DNA of 62,042 nucleotides from Bacteroidales bacterium UBA3824 (GTDB lineage Bacteria > Bacteroidota > Bacteroidia > Bacteroidales > UBA3824). The position numbers and the translations under genes are program-made. The notes below the pieces were generated by a model. That model searched no databases, had not been told where the DNA came from, and saw nothing but the letters and a program-made list of their open reading frames with translations. This document shows positions 1 to 9,600 of this stretch, in pieces. The stretch spans positions 1 through 62,042 of the forward strand of contig DGIK01000105.1 of the NCBI GenBank assembly GCA_002393195.1. Reading direction: 5' to 3'. Numbering within the stretch: the first letter of the stretch is position 1; each line of letters begins with the position of its first letter.

Positions 1-71
1 TGGATTCGAACCACCGAAGCCGAAGCAAGAGATTTACAGTCTCCCGTAATTGACCACTATACGAACTTCCC
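1..71 (-). tRNA. tRNA-Tyr (GUA), 3' end cut by the window edge
   Basis: Read on the minus strand this is a tRNA 5' part: acceptor GGGAAGU, a D-arm closed by CGUA/UACG, and an anticodon stem GGAGA/UCUCU around the loop CUGUAAA, which gives anticodon GUA (Tyr). A variable region of about 12 nt follows and then the T-arm GGUGG-UUCGAAU. The window begins inside the T-stem 3' strand, so the acceptor 3' half and CCA end are missing. It lies about 40 nt downstream of tRNA-Thr and is probably co-transcribed with it. Confidence 0.85.
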
Positions 72-112
72 AAAATATCTTTATTATTTCTTGCAACAAT
101 GAGGCGTTAAGT

Positions 113-189
113 TGGAGCCGGCGGAGGGATTCGAACCCCCGACCCGCTGATTACAAATCAGCTGCTCTGGCCAACTGAGCTACGCCGGC
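113..189 (-). tRNA. tRNA-Thr (UGU)
   Basis: A complete cloverleaf on the minus strand: acceptor GCCGGCG/CGCCGGC, D-stem GCUC/GAGC, anticodon stem GCUGA/UCAGC around UUUGUAA (anticodon UGU, Thr), T-arm GGGGG-UUCGAAU-CCCUC, discriminator U, and an encoded CCA at 113-115. It follows hpf on the same strand. In many Bacteroidales, xerC-hpf-tRNA genes precede tuf, so the translation and transcription cluster probably continues to the left of the window (inference). Confidence 0.95.
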
Positions 190-353
190 ATTTTATTGCT
201 TGAACGTTGTAATCTGTCGAAGAACTTCCGTCAAAAAATTTTGTGTCGTCTCCGGGGTGAACCCCCTTTGTTTTTTTTGACGACACAAAATTATATACTA
301 TTTTTGGAACCACCAAATTTTTTTGCAACTTTTTTGCAACTTTTTTTCAAAAA

Positions 354-653
354 TTATTGCTGCTTCTCTTTTCGCTTGAGCAACTGGACACGCAAAGCCT
401 CTAAGGCTGTGTCAGTTGACTCCTCGAACGACTTCGATCTCTTCTCTGCAAAAATCGCTCCGCCGGGCACTTCGATCCGCACTTTTGCGACCTTGCTGTC
501 GTAGTTGACGCTCTGCGAACGCTCAAGTGAGAGGAAAACCTCTGCCTTGATGATGTCGTCGGCGACCTGCGAGAGCTTGCTCACCTTCTCCTGGATGAAC
601 TCTTCGAGATCCGAAGAAGGGTTGAAGTGGATTGCTTCGATTGTAACATTCAT
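354..653 (-). CDS. hpf: Ribosome hibernation-promoting factor, short HPF/RaiA type
   Basis: This 99-residue protein has the S30Ae/RaiA fold pattern. It begins with a strand-rich segment (MNVTIEAIHF), then an acidic-basic helix (LEEFIQEKVSKLSQ), then the basic pattern VAKVRIEVPGGAIFAEKRS and the helix SFEESTDTALEALRVQLLKRKEK. The length equals the short HPF form, which lacks the C-terminal dimerization domain of long HPF. Such proteins bind the 30S mRNA and tRNA channel and silence ribosomes in stationary phase. It starts 35 nt downstream of xerC on the same strand, so the two form an operon that leads into tRNA-Thr and tRNA-Tyr. The start ATG at 653 is the only good candidate. Confidence 0.9.
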   Translation of the reverse strand: MNVTIEAIHFNPSSDLEEFIQEKVSKLSQVADDIIKAEVFLSLERSQSVNYDSKVAKVRIEVPGGAIFAEKRSKSFEESTDTALEALRVQLLKRKEKQQ

Positions 654-688
654 AAATTGTCCTCCTGTTAGTTTAGTTATTAATTTGC

Positions 689-1558
689 TTATGCTCTTGG
701 ATGAGCTTGTTTGTAAATCTTGTTCAATTTCTCATACGTGGTATGAGTGTAAATCTGCGTGGCAGTAAGATTGGCGTGTCCGAGCAACTCCTTTATCGCC
801 TCTATCGGCGCACCGTTGTTGAGCATCGCCGTCGCAAAACTGTGCCTCAGCGTGTGCGGACTGCTCTGCGACACAGTCTGAGCCTTTTCGAGGTACTTGT
901 GCACTATCCTGTACACCAACCTCGGATACATCTTGCTGCCCTTGCCGGTCTTGAAGATTGGTTCGTCGGGCTCGGTCATTATTGCGGAGAGCCTTTTGCA
1001 AAGCGATTCGCTTATCGGCACCATGCGCGTCTTGCCACCCTTGCCATGCACGGTAATCGTGCGCCTTGCAACATCCACGTCGCCGCACCGCAGCTCTATA
1101 AGCTCGGTCTCGCGGATGCCGGTGTCATAAAAGAGCTCCAGGATGAGCCTGTCGCGTCCGCCGTCCTTGCTGTCGGCAAATGCCGCGTCGTCGTCCAAGA
1201 TGTCTGCCATCTTATCTTCCGTCACAAACTCCGGCAGGTGCCTCGGCTTGCGGAGATTTTTGACTCCTAACGCCGGACTCCGCAATATCAGGTCTTTTTT
1301 GAGCATCCACTTGTAAAAACCACGCACGGTGGATATTTTTCGGTTGATGCTCGTGGCATTGAGCCCCTCTGCCTTGAGCGACATCACCCAGCGTCGCACT
1401 ATCTTGGGCTCGATGTCGGCAAGTGTGTCTTGCTGCGTCGCCTCCAAGCAATACTCCGCGAAGGCTTGCATATCGGTAACATACGCCTTTACAGTGTGTT
1501 GGCTGTACCGTCGCTCATGCAACAAATAATCCCTGAACCTGGCGATTTCTTCTTCCAT
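689..1558 (-). CDS. xerC: Tyrosine recombinase XerC/XerD family
   Basis: A 289-residue tyrosine recombinase of standard Xer length. Residues 1-90 form the SAM-like core-binding domain (FRDYLLHERRYSQHTVKAY). The catalytic domain carries the first Arg in FYDTGIRETELIEL, the Lys region in VHGKGGKTRMVPIS, HTLRHSFAT (His-x-x-Arg), the LLGHANLTATQIYTH box (second His) and the nucleophilic Tyr within it. Xer recombinases resolve chromosome dimers at dif. The location immediately before hpf and the tRNA genes is the usual place for the chromosomal Xer gene in Bacteroidales, so I prefer a housekeeping role over a mobile-element integrase. Which of XerC or XerD it matches cannot be settled by eye. Confidence 0.88.
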   Translation of the reverse strand: MEEEIARFRDYLLHERRYSQHTVKAYVTDMQAFAEYCLEATQQDTLADIEPKIVRRWVMSLKAEGLNATSINRKISTVRGFYKWMLKKDLILRSPALGVKNLRKPRHLPEFVTEDKMADILDDDAAFADSKDGGRDRLILELFYDTGIRETELIELRCGDVDVARRTITVHGKGGKTRMVPISESLCKRLSAIMTEPDEPIFKTGKGSKMYPRLVYRIVHKYLEKAQTVSQSSPHTLRHSFATAMLNNGAPIEAIKELLGHANLTATQIYTHTTYEKLNKIYKQAHPRA

Positions 1559-1668
1559 TATTTTTACGTAAATATATGAAATATATTTCTAATCTGCAAA
1601 ATAATTTAACTTTTTTTTGAAAATTATTTTGCGTTACTTGTACAGTATTGATTGTCAAATTATTGACG

Positions 1669-2292
1669 CTACAACCGGCTGCCAAGCGGCGGCTGTCCGA
1701 AGTGTTCGAGAGCGTCATTTACGATGTCTATATTATAATTGCCGCCAGTTTCACCTATGAAGTACTCCACCACAAGATCCGACTTCGACGAATGAGACAA
1801 TGCGTAACCTGCACTTTTGAGAAACGAGGTGGTCTCGTCGAGATTAAGTTTCAAGGCAATTGCCAATGCAAGCACAGTGCCTTTGGTGGGCGAGTAGCCT
1901 TCGTTGGATATTATCTTGGAAAACAGGCGGCGGTCGATGTTGGCGTCCTTGTAAACTTCGGCGTTATTGAGTCCGCGCTTGTTGATGGCTTTTATGAGCA
2001 GAGTGCCAAATGAATCTTCGAGCCTATCAATCACCGAGGATGAAAAGTCGGATGGCAACATCGAAGGGGCAACTTGTCGCGCAGCCTCTTTCTTTCGGCT
2101 TTTATTGATAAAACGCTTAAAAAAATTGGCGCCGCCAACTGTGGTGCATTGTTGGGCAGACCTTGCAACATTATAACATGCCTCCTCCGATATTATGGCG
2201 TCGCACAGCACTTCCTCGTCACCATAATCATAATGGCGCGAGATATAGCCGTCAAGTTTTTCGTATAATGCAAGTTGGTCTATTGTATCCAT
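1669..2292 (-). CDS. HTH-domain protein of a vWA/kinase-associated family, function unknown
   Basis: A 207-residue soluble protein. The N-terminal 100 residues are variable, with a cysteine-containing helix and a basic patch FKRFINKSRKKEAARQ. The C-terminal half has a lambda-repressor-like HTH (NNAEVYKDANIDRRLFSKI, then SPTKGTVLALAIALKLNLDETTSFLKSAGY) and ends in the motif NYNIDIVNDALEHFGQPPLG. I recognise this C-terminal domain from proteins encoded next to vWA, macro-domain or phosphatase genes in Firmicutes and Bacteroidota, where it is usually labelled XRE-like. A matching vWA gene lies at 16886-17635, not adjacent. It is transcribed toward xerC, 110 nt away. No biochemical role is claimed. 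Confidence 0.6.
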   Translation of the reverse strand: MDTIDQLALYEKLDGYISRHYDYGDEEVLCDAIISEEACYNVARSAQQCTTVGGANFFKRFINKSRKKEAARQVAPSMLPSDFSSSVIDRLEDSFGTLLIKAINKRGLNNAEVYKDANIDRRLFSKIISNEGYSPTKGTVLALAIALKLNLDETTSFLKSAGYALSHSSKSDLVVEYFIGETGGNYNIDIVNDALEHFGQPPLGSRL

Positions 2293-2411
2293 ACCTTATA
2301 TATATTAATGTGTGAAGAAGGATATTGCTCTGTAAGCAAATCTATGACTGCAAATATAAACTATTGCCAAACAAAATGCAAATATTAGGTGAGTTTTACG
2401 CAAAATAATAT

Positions 2412-2419
2412 TAACTTTG
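2412..2419 (+). promoter_or_regulatory. Bacteroidota -7 box upstream of the GH51 gene
   Basis: TAACTTTG matches the TAnnTTTG consensus of the Bacteroidota primary sigma factor, about 63 nt before the GH51 start codon. A clear -33 TTG is not seen at the expected distance, so the assignment rests on the -7 motif and its location. Confidence 0.55.
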
Positions 2420-2482
2420 CACCTGACGGATTATCCGCTACACCTTATAATATATATTAACATCAAAAAACAGTAACAAATA

Positions 2483-4015
2483 ATGAAACGACAACTACTA
2501 TTTGGCGCGGCACTCGCGCTCACGCTGTCGTCATCGGCGCAGACCAAGCTCCTGACCGACGGACAAGAAGAATTCCAAATCCCCGCCGAAATCTACGGAC
2601 AGTTTGCCGAGCACCTCGGACGCTGCATCTACGACGGCATCTGGGTGGGCAAAAACAGCAACATACCCAACCAAGACGGCTACCGCACCGACGTATTCAA
2701 CGCATTGAAAGACCTCCAAATCCCCGTACTCAGGTGGCCAGGCGGCTGTTTTGCCGACACGTACCACTGGAGGGACGGCGTAGGCCCCGCCACCAAGCGT
2801 CCCAAAATCAAGAATGTATTCTGGGGCGGCACTATGGAGGACAATTCTTTCGGCACCGACGAATTTTTCACGCTCTGCGAACGTCTCGGCTGCAAGACCT
2901 ATCTCTCCGTGAACGTCGGCTCCGGCACGGTGAAGGACATGAACAACTGGCTCGAATACATCACCGGCACTGAGGACTGTCCCAACGTAAACCTCCGCAA
3001 GCAGAACGGCCGCGAAAAACCATACAAGATTGACTATATGGGCATCGGCAACGAATCATGGGGCTGCGGCGGCAACATGCGCCCGGAGTATTATGCCGAC
3101 ATATACAGGCAATATTCGGGCTACGCGCACCTCTATTCCAACAACACCAATCCCGTGCGCGTGGCGTCGGGTTCCAACGACTTCGACTACAACTGGACCG
3201 AAGTACTCCTCAAAAACGCCGGCAACAATATGGAGCACATATCCCTGCACTACTACGTGCTGCCCATCCGCGATTGGAACGGTTCGAAAGGTCCTGACCG
3301 TGGTTTTGGTGAAGACCACTACTTCGGCGTCATCCGCGATGGCTACAAGATGGGCGAAATGATTCCCAAACACCTCGACATCATCGCCAAGTACAACAAA
3401 AACGTAAAACTCGACGTGGACGAATGGGGCATCTGGACTGACCAAGAGCCAGGCACTATCCCCGGACACCTCTATCAGCAAAACACCCTCCGCGACGCAC
3501 TCTTGGCAAGCACCACATTCGACATTTTCCACAAATATGCATACGGCCTCGGCATGTGCAACATCGCGCAGGTAGTCAACGTATTGCAATCGATGGTATT
3601 GACCAAAGGCGACAAGATGATTCTCACGCCTACCTACCACGTATTCAAGATGTACGCCGTTCACCAAAACGCCAAGTACATCCCGCTGTCGTTCCATTCG
3701 CCCAAATACACCTTCAACGGCGAAAGCATCGACGCAATCAGCGCAACACTCTCCAAGAAGGACGGCGTATATCACCTCTCCGTTACCAACGTAGATTCCA
3801 AGAAGGAAAACACCGTAACTCTCGACCTCTCAGCCATCAACGCCACCACCACCAGCAAGGCCGAAATCATCACGTCCAAGAGTTTTGCCGACTACAATTC
3901 TTTCGACAATCCTAACGTAATCAAGGCTGTGCCCTTCAACGGCGCAACAGTAAAGAAAGGCGAATTGACGGTGAAATTGCCGCCAATGAGCGTGGTAACG
4001 ATTGAATTGAAATAA
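2483..4015 (+). CDS. GH51 alpha-L-arabinofuranosidase, exported
   Basis: A 510-residue glycoside hydrolase family 51 enzyme that releases terminal L-arabinofuranose from arabinan, arabinoxylan or arabinogalactan side chains with retention of configuration. Visible hallmarks are FAEHLGRCIYDGIWVG near residue 41, the sugar-contact motif LRWPGGCFADTYHWRDGVGP, the acid/base Glu191 in GIGNESWGCGG and the nucleophile Glu314 in DVDEWGIW. A C-terminal beta-sandwich from about residue 400 completes the fold. Residues 1-20 form a signal peptide ending in SSSAQ, so the enzyme acts in the periplasm or at the surface. It is a single-gene unit ending in a palindrome and a bidirectional terminator. Substrate beyond arabinofuranosides is inferred only from the family. 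Confidence 0.9.
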   Translation: MKRQLLFGAALALTLSSSAQTKLLTDGQEEFQIPAEIYGQFAEHLGRCIYDGIWVGKNSNIPNQDGYRTDVFNALKDLQIPVLRWPGGCFADTYHWRDGVGPATKRPKIKNVFWGGTMEDNSFGTDEFFTLCERLGCKTYLSVNVGSGTVKDMNNWLEYITGTEDCPNVNLRKQNGREKPYKIDYMGIGNESWGCGGNMRPEYYADIYRQYSGYAHLYSNNTNPVRVASGSNDFDYNWTEVLLKNAGNNMEHISLHYYVLPIRDWNGSKGPDRGFGEDHYFGVIRDGYKMGEMIPKHLDIIAKYNKNVKLDVDEWGIWTDQEPGTIPGHLYQQNTLRDALLASTTFDIFHKYAYGLGMCNIAQVVNVLQSMVLTKGDKMILTPTYHVFKMYAVHQNAKYIPLSFHSPKYTFNGESIDAISATLSKKDGVYHLSVTNVDSKKENTVTLDLSAINATTTSKAEIITSKSFADYNSFDNPNVIKAVPFNGATVKKGELTVKLPPMSVVTIELK

Positions 4016-4016
4016 T

Positions 4017-4038
4017 GAGACGCACGGCCGTGCGTCTC
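4017..4038. repeat. 22-nt perfect palindrome, GAGACGCA...TGCGTCTC family
   Basis: The 22 nt directly after the GH51 stop codon are a perfect palindrome with arms GAGACGCA and TGCGTCTC around the core CGGCCG. A second member with the same arms and a different self-complementary core lies at 22824-22851. Such short intergenic palindromes are dispersed in many Bacteroidales genomes. Confidence 0.8.
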
Positions 4039-4057
4039 CACACCACGATAAAACAAT

Positions 4058-4094
4058 AAACCGCAGATTCAATTATGTTTTGAATCTGCGGTTT
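4058..4094. terminator. Bidirectional intrinsic terminator between GH51 and dpp7
   Basis: A stem AACCGCAGATTCAA pairs with TTGAATCTGCGGTT around a short loop. It is flanked by A-rich sequence on the left and T-rich sequence on the right, so it can terminate the convergent transcripts from both sides. Confidence 0.85.
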
Positions 4095-4115
4095 TCTATT
4101 TTATGGATGTTGTGG

Positions 4116-4151
4116 GCAGGCGACACGCCTGCAAGCGGGCGAGACACCCGC
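4116..4151. repeat. Two small GC-rich hairpins, REP-like
   Basis: Two adjacent hairpins, GCAGGCG-aca-CGCCTGC (4116-4132) and GCGGG...CCCGC (4135-4151), lie between the terminator and the dpp7 stop codon. The arrangement looks like a dispersed extragenic repeat and not a gene-specific signal. Confidence 0.55.
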
Positions 4152-4157
4152 ACTCCA

Positions 4158-6257
4158 CTATTTTGCGAATGTCAATTCGTTGATGAGCCTATGGCAATTG
4201 CCGTACTTTTCGATGATGAAGAGGACGTAGCGAATGTCAACATTGATGCAACGCTGAAGTTTTGTGTTGAAATACCAGTCGCCACACATTGCCTCGGAGT
4301 TGCCGTCGAAGGCGAGACCGATGAGGTTGCCGCGTCCGTCGATAACAGGGCTGCCAGAATTGCCGCCGGTGATGTCGTTGTCGGTAATAAAACATGCATG
4401 CAACGAACCATCCTTGTCTGCATAACGACCGAAGTCTTTGTTTTGCAGGAGGGTCTTCAATTTGGCTGGCACGTCAAACTCGTAGTCGCCAGGGATTTCC
4501 TTCTCCAAAACGCCGTCGGTGGTGGTGAAATAATTCATCAAAACGCCGTCTTTGGGCTTGTAATCCTGAACAGTGCCGAATGTGAGCCTTTCGGTGAAAT
4601 TGGCGTCAGGATAAGGATTGGCACCTGCATTCATCTCGTTGACACCTTTAGTATATATACGGCGGGCGTTGTTGAGCATAGATTCGTTGGCACGGCTTGC
4701 AGTCAACAATTCGCGATAAATATCAAGCACAGCCAAGAAATTGCTGATGACTGGGTCGGTGAGCAACGCCTCGCGGGTAGGATTCTCCATAAACTTGTCG
4801 AAACCTTCCTGAGTTGCAAACTGCGAGGTAAACATGTAGGCTACAGCCGAATCGGCAGGCATCTCTTTGAGGAAACTCGGATAATATTTCTCATCGATGT
4901 CCTCCATGTAGAGCTTAGCCATGGCGAGCGACGATTTGTAGTCGGTGCTGTAGCTGTAATCCTTATAAAAATTGTGTCCTTCCTTGATGAACTCCTCCTT
5001 GGTCTTGCCATCGGGGTCGAGTATATAATCGATGATGTGGTAGCCGTGCATCAGTAGCTCCATGCCGTTGAAGAAACACTCATTGACGTACATCAAGACG
5101 TGTGCATTGTCGCGGTCGGCATCACAAGCCTTCTGTATTTGAGAGAGAGCGTCCTGATACTCATTCTGACGCTGTGAGTTGGCGCGGTACCAGTTTTCAA
5201 ACTCGCGCTCCTGCTTCTGCTTCTCGCCAACGATGTTGAGGGCTTTGAGAGATTTATTCGCCTCGATTGAATTTTTCCAATAATTGGACGAGTGCGAATA
5301 CTTGGTGGCATACTTGATGCGAATCTCGTCGCTTGCCTCCATGTCGGCGTGCAATACGTCTTGACGGATGCCGCGTATCTTGGCGCGGTCGTCGTTGGAG
5401 AGCATATCGTTGTAGATTTCGTAACTCGTGGAATACCTCTGCGTAGTACCAGGGAATCCCATCACCATTGCAAAATCGCCCTTCTTGTACCCCTTGAGGC
5501 TGATGGGCAAATGGTACTTTGGCTTCATCGGAACATTGGAAGCATTGTATTCTGCGGGGTTGCCGTCCTTGTCCACATACACGCGGAACACGGAGAAGTC
5601 GCAAGTATGGCGTGGCCACATCCAATTGTCGGTGTCGCCGCCAAACTTGCCGATAGCATCGGGCGGAGTACCTACAAGGCGCACATCCTTATAATCGAGA
5701 TAGACGCAGAGAAAATACGAATTGCCCTCGAAAAAAGGCTTTATCTCAATCCTGTGAAATTCCGACGAATACTTCTTCTTATATTCAGCGGTGATTTTCT
5801 CGATGTTGGCGTCAATCTGTTCCTCGCTGTGATTGTTGACACCTTTCAGTACATCGTCGGTAACGTCGGCAATCTCCTGCAAGATGCTCACGTAGAGGTC
5901 GGGCGTGGATATTTCCTCATCAAACGACATAGCCCAGAATCCGTCCTTGAGGTAGTCGTGAGCCACAGTACTGTGCTGCTGTATGCTCTGGTAGCCGCAA
6001 TGGTGATTGGTGAAAATCAATCCCTGATCCGACACAATCTCGCCGGTGCAATAGCCGCCAAACACCACTACGGCATCCTTGAGGCTCGACTTATTGACGC
6101 TATACACGTCCTCCGGCTTCAGGCGGAAGCCCTGCGCCTTCATCTGCTTGTAATTCTTGCCAATGAGGTTGAGCAGCCACATACCCTCGTCGGCTCGCGC
6201 CGTGGATGCCGCAATAGCAATTAGCACCAACACGGACAAAAACTTTGTAAATTTCAT
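4158..6257 (-). CDS. dpp7: S46 family dipeptidyl peptidase, DPP7 type
   Basis: A 699-residue exported serine exopeptidase that removes dipeptides from peptide N termini in the periplasm. A signal peptide covers residues 1-22. The catalytic His86 sits in TNHHCGY and the catalytic Ser634 in TGGNSGSPV. The residue 18 positions after the Ser, which sets S1 specificity in the family, is Gly (LAFDGNSEAM). Gly here is the DPP7 signature for hydrophobic P1 residues, while DPP11 has Arg and prefers Asp/Glu. Length fits the family (about 700-720). It is a monocistronic unit convergent with GH51 and divergent from susC, with a minus-strand TAACTTTG box at 6286-6293. It suggests peptide use as carbon and energy source. 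Confidence 0.9.
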   Translation of the reverse strand: MKFTKFLSVLVLIAIAASTARADEGMWLLNLIGKNYKQMKAQGFRLKPEDVYSVNKSSLKDAVVVFGGYCTGEIVSDQGLIFTNHHCGYQSIQQHSTVAHDYLKDGFWAMSFDEEISTPDLYVSILQEIADVTDDVLKGVNNHSEEQIDANIEKITAEYKKKYSSEFHRIEIKPFFEGNSYFLCVYLDYKDVRLVGTPPDAIGKFGGDTDNWMWPRHTCDFSVFRVYVDKDGNPAEYNASNVPMKPKYHLPISLKGYKKGDFAMVMGFPGTTQRYSTSYEIYNDMLSNDDRAKIRGIRQDVLHADMEASDEIRIKYATKYSHSSNYWKNSIEANKSLKALNIVGEKQKQEREFENWYRANSQRQNEYQDALSQIQKACDADRDNAHVLMYVNECFFNGMELLMHGYHIIDYILDPDGKTKEEFIKEGHNFYKDYSYSTDYKSSLAMAKLYMEDIDEKYYPSFLKEMPADSAVAYMFTSQFATQEGFDKFMENPTREALLTDPVISNFLAVLDIYRELLTASRANESMLNNARRIYTKGVNEMNAGANPYPDANFTERLTFGTVQDYKPKDGVLMNYFTTTDGVLEKEIPGDYEFDVPAKLKTLLQNKDFGRYADKDGSLHACFITDNDITGGNSGSPVIDGRGNLIGLAFDGNSEAMCGDWYFNTKLQRCINVDIRYVLFIIEKYGNCHRLINELTFAK

Positions 6258-6285
6258 AATACTTATTTTAATGTTAACGACGGTG

Positions 6286-6293
6286 CAAAGTTA
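6286..6293 (-). promoter_or_regulatory. -7 box of the dpp7 promoter
   Basis: On the minus strand the sequence reads TAACTTTG, about 29 nt before the dpp7 start codon, matching TAnnTTTG. The 382-nt space between dpp7 and susC is otherwise very AT-rich and holds only the two divergent promoters. Confidence 0.6.
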
Positions 6294-6532
6294 ACAATAA
6301 TTAATGGCAAAAAAAAATGGTTGTTAATTTTACATTAAATTAACACCAATGTTAAAATCGACGTTTTGGTAAAGCAAACATTACACAAAAAACGGTGCAA
6401 AAGAATATCAAACTTTACATTTTACTTTAATTTAACACACAAAAAACATTTTATTTTCAAAATAATTATCTCTGAATATTAACATTTTACGCCCAAAACC
6501 TAAAAAAAAGCACAAAAAAAAATCAAAAAGTG

Positions 6533-6563
6533 TTGTTTTTATTAAAATCTCACACTAAATTTG
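6533..6563 (+). promoter_or_regulatory. susC/susD promoter
   Basis: TTG at 6533-6535, a 20-nt spacer and TAAATTTG at 6556-6563 match the Bacteroidota -33/-7 promoter. The predicted leader is about 70 nt. The upstream 250 nt are AT-rich with homopolymer A runs and no recognisable operator repeat. Confidence 0.7.
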
Positions 6564-6639
6564 TTGCTCAAAGATGGCTACTGCTGCAATTTGTAGCCAA
6601 CAAACTATTATTTACTAAATTTACCAAATTACATCACTT

Positions 6640-9600
6640 ATGAGAAGATTGCTTTTGTTGGGATTATTCCTTCTGATGATCCCATTTGCGTTGTACGCGC
6701 AGAATATCCAGGTAACTGGTACTGTGCTTGACGCAAACAACGAACCTCTGCCGGGTGTCAACGTCGTTCAGACGGGAACAACCAACGGCACAATCACAGA
6801 TCTCGACGGCAAATACTCCCTCAGCGTGCCGTCTGACGCAACCCTTACATTCTCCTACATTGGTTTCACCAATCACGTGGAGAACGTAAACGGACGCACC
6901 AACATCCCGCCCGTTACACTCGAATCCGACGACAAAGAGATCGAACAAGTCGTAGTCGTTGGTTACGGTACAATGAAAAAATCCGACGTGTCGGGTTCTG
7001 TTGTTTCCGTAGATACCAAAGACATGATGAAACGCGCCCCCGTCAACGTAAACCAGGGCTTGCAGGGTGCAGCCGCCGGCGTTATGGTAACTGCACAGGA
7101 CGGTTCGCCGGAAGGTAAGTCGCAGGTGCGCATTCGTGGTGTCGCCACCATCAACGGTAGCGCACAGCCTCTCTACGTCGTTGACGGCGTACAGGTAGGT
7201 ACCAACGCCGACTTCCTCAACCCCGCCGACATCGAGTCTATGGAAGTATTGAAGGACGCATCCGCTACCGCAATCTACGGTTCTGCTGGTGCCAACGGTG
7301 TCATCATGATCACCACAAAGCACGGCACCAAGGGCAAAGCTCGCTTCGACTTCTCCGCCGACTTCGGCATCCAGACTTTGGCTTACAAACTCGACGTGCT
7401 TAGCGTTGACGAGTACGCACAATTCATCCGCGATATGCACGCTAATGACAGCCAGGGCTTGTTCAACGAAATTTGGGATGCCAAATATGACGGCAAGCGC
7501 AATAGCATCGATTGGCAAGACCAATTCACCGACGCCGCTTTGAAACAGCAATATACAATGTCTGTAGCTGGTGGCAACGATAAGAGCCAGACCTCTTTCT
7601 CCGCTTCTTACCTCAAAAACAAGGGTATCATTGTAAACTCTCAATATGAAAGGCTCACCGCCCGCGTCAACAACAAGACCGAAATCAACAACTTCCTCGA
7701 AGTTGGCGGCGACATCAACTACGTTTACACAAGGAGCAACGGCGCATACGGTCGTCAGGGCAATACATTCAACCTCTCTTCTCAGAGGGACTTGGCATTC
7801 CTCTCGCCGTCTATGGACTACATCGATGGCAATGGCAATATCCAGCACGTATATCCCGAAAACCCCGACGGCTCTTACGGCATTGGCCTCTTGGGTCAGA
7901 AGAACCTTGAATTCAACCCTGGTACACTCAACAACCCCTACGCAATCGTTCAGGAAAACAACAACCTCAACAGGTCTAACCGCGTATTCACTTCCGCATA
8001 CGCTCAGATCAACATCGTAAAAGGTCTTACATTCAAGACCGTGGGCTTGTTCAACTTCTACTCCTCTGACGGCAACAACTTCACATATCTGCAAAACCGC
8101 TTCAATATGGACCCCCTTACCGGCGAATATTGGGACGCATACGACACCCAACGCGATGTCTATGCCAACAAATACAAAGTGGACGCAGGCAACGTTCCCA
8201 AGGATCACACCACCAACACATTTAGCCTTTCGCAGAGCCAATCTACAACCATTGGCATCGAAAACTACTTCAACTACAACTGGAAGAACGACATCGTAAA
8301 CCTCAACCTCATGCTCGGTCAGGAAGCATCCAACTCTTGGGGCGCATGGGTTAGCGCAAACACTCAGGGCTTCAAAGAGCAAACAATGCGTCAGATTGGA
8401 CTTTCCGACGACACCAAGAACGGTAGCGGCGCTTTCAATGCAAAAGTTAGGGGCGTATCCTACTTCGGTCGTGTAACAGCAAGCCTCTTCGACAAGTACG
8501 TATTGACAGCAACTGTACGTCGCGACGGTTCATCCAACTTCGGTTCTGGCAACCGCTTCGGTGTATTCCCCTCAGCTGCATTGGCATGGAGAATTTCGCA
8601 GGAAGACTTCTTGAAAGACAACGAAATCATCTCTAACCTCAAGCTCCGCCTCGGTTGGGGTCAGACTGGTAACTCGGGTGGCGCTACTTCGCTCTCTTCT
8701 TACCAGACCTCTATGACCACATACAATGGCAAGCAACTCCTCTACGGCTTCTACCAGCAGGACGGCGGTATGGGTCAATTTGGCAACGGTATCAACACCA
8801 CCACTTCTGGTACGAAGGTAGTGGCAGTGGACACAGACCTCAAATGGGAAACCAACGAGCAGACCAACGTCGGCATCGACCTCGGCCTTCTCGACGGTCA
8901 AATCAACGTAACAATGGACTACTTCATCCGTAAGTCCAAAGACCTCCTCCTCACCAGAAACTTCGCAGCATCTTCTGGCGTTCAGAGCATCTACACCAAC
9001 TATGGCGAAATCGAAAACAAAGGCTTCGAGTTCCAAATCAACTGGCAGAAGCGCATCCGCGACTGGAACTTCAGCGCATCCTTCACCGGCTCTACTTTGA
9101 AGAACAAGGTTAAGAAGATGGGCGACCCTCAGTTCTTCACCAACGACCACGGCACCACCGACCCGGCTATGACCAACAACGACGGTACAAACCAAGGCTG
9201 TATCGGTGCTGCATCTGGCTACAAGTGGGGCGACCACTCTGTTGCAATGGAAGGCGAGGCTGTAGGCTCTTACTACGGCTACGTTGTAGAAGGCATCTTC
9301 CAATCCGAAAAAGAAATGGAAGACCTCGACAAAGCATTGCGTCAAAGAAGCGAAAACATCCGTCCCGACGGCACAGAAGACCCGAACCTGTTCTACCAGA
9401 AAAAGCACGACAAAGACGGTGCAGACGAACGTACACTCGTAGGCGACTTCAAATACAAAGACCTCAACGGCGACGGCAAAATTACCGATGCTGACCGTAC
9501 AATCCTCGGCAACGGCTTCCCGAAATTCAACTACGGCATCAACCTCAACGTTGCATGGAAAAACTTCGACTTCTCGCTCTACGGCTATGGCGTGGCAGGT

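Noticed and set aside
689..1558. Mobile-element integrase
   Set aside because: The gene sits in the housekeeping xerC-hpf-tRNA arrangement, with no att repeats or cargo beside it.
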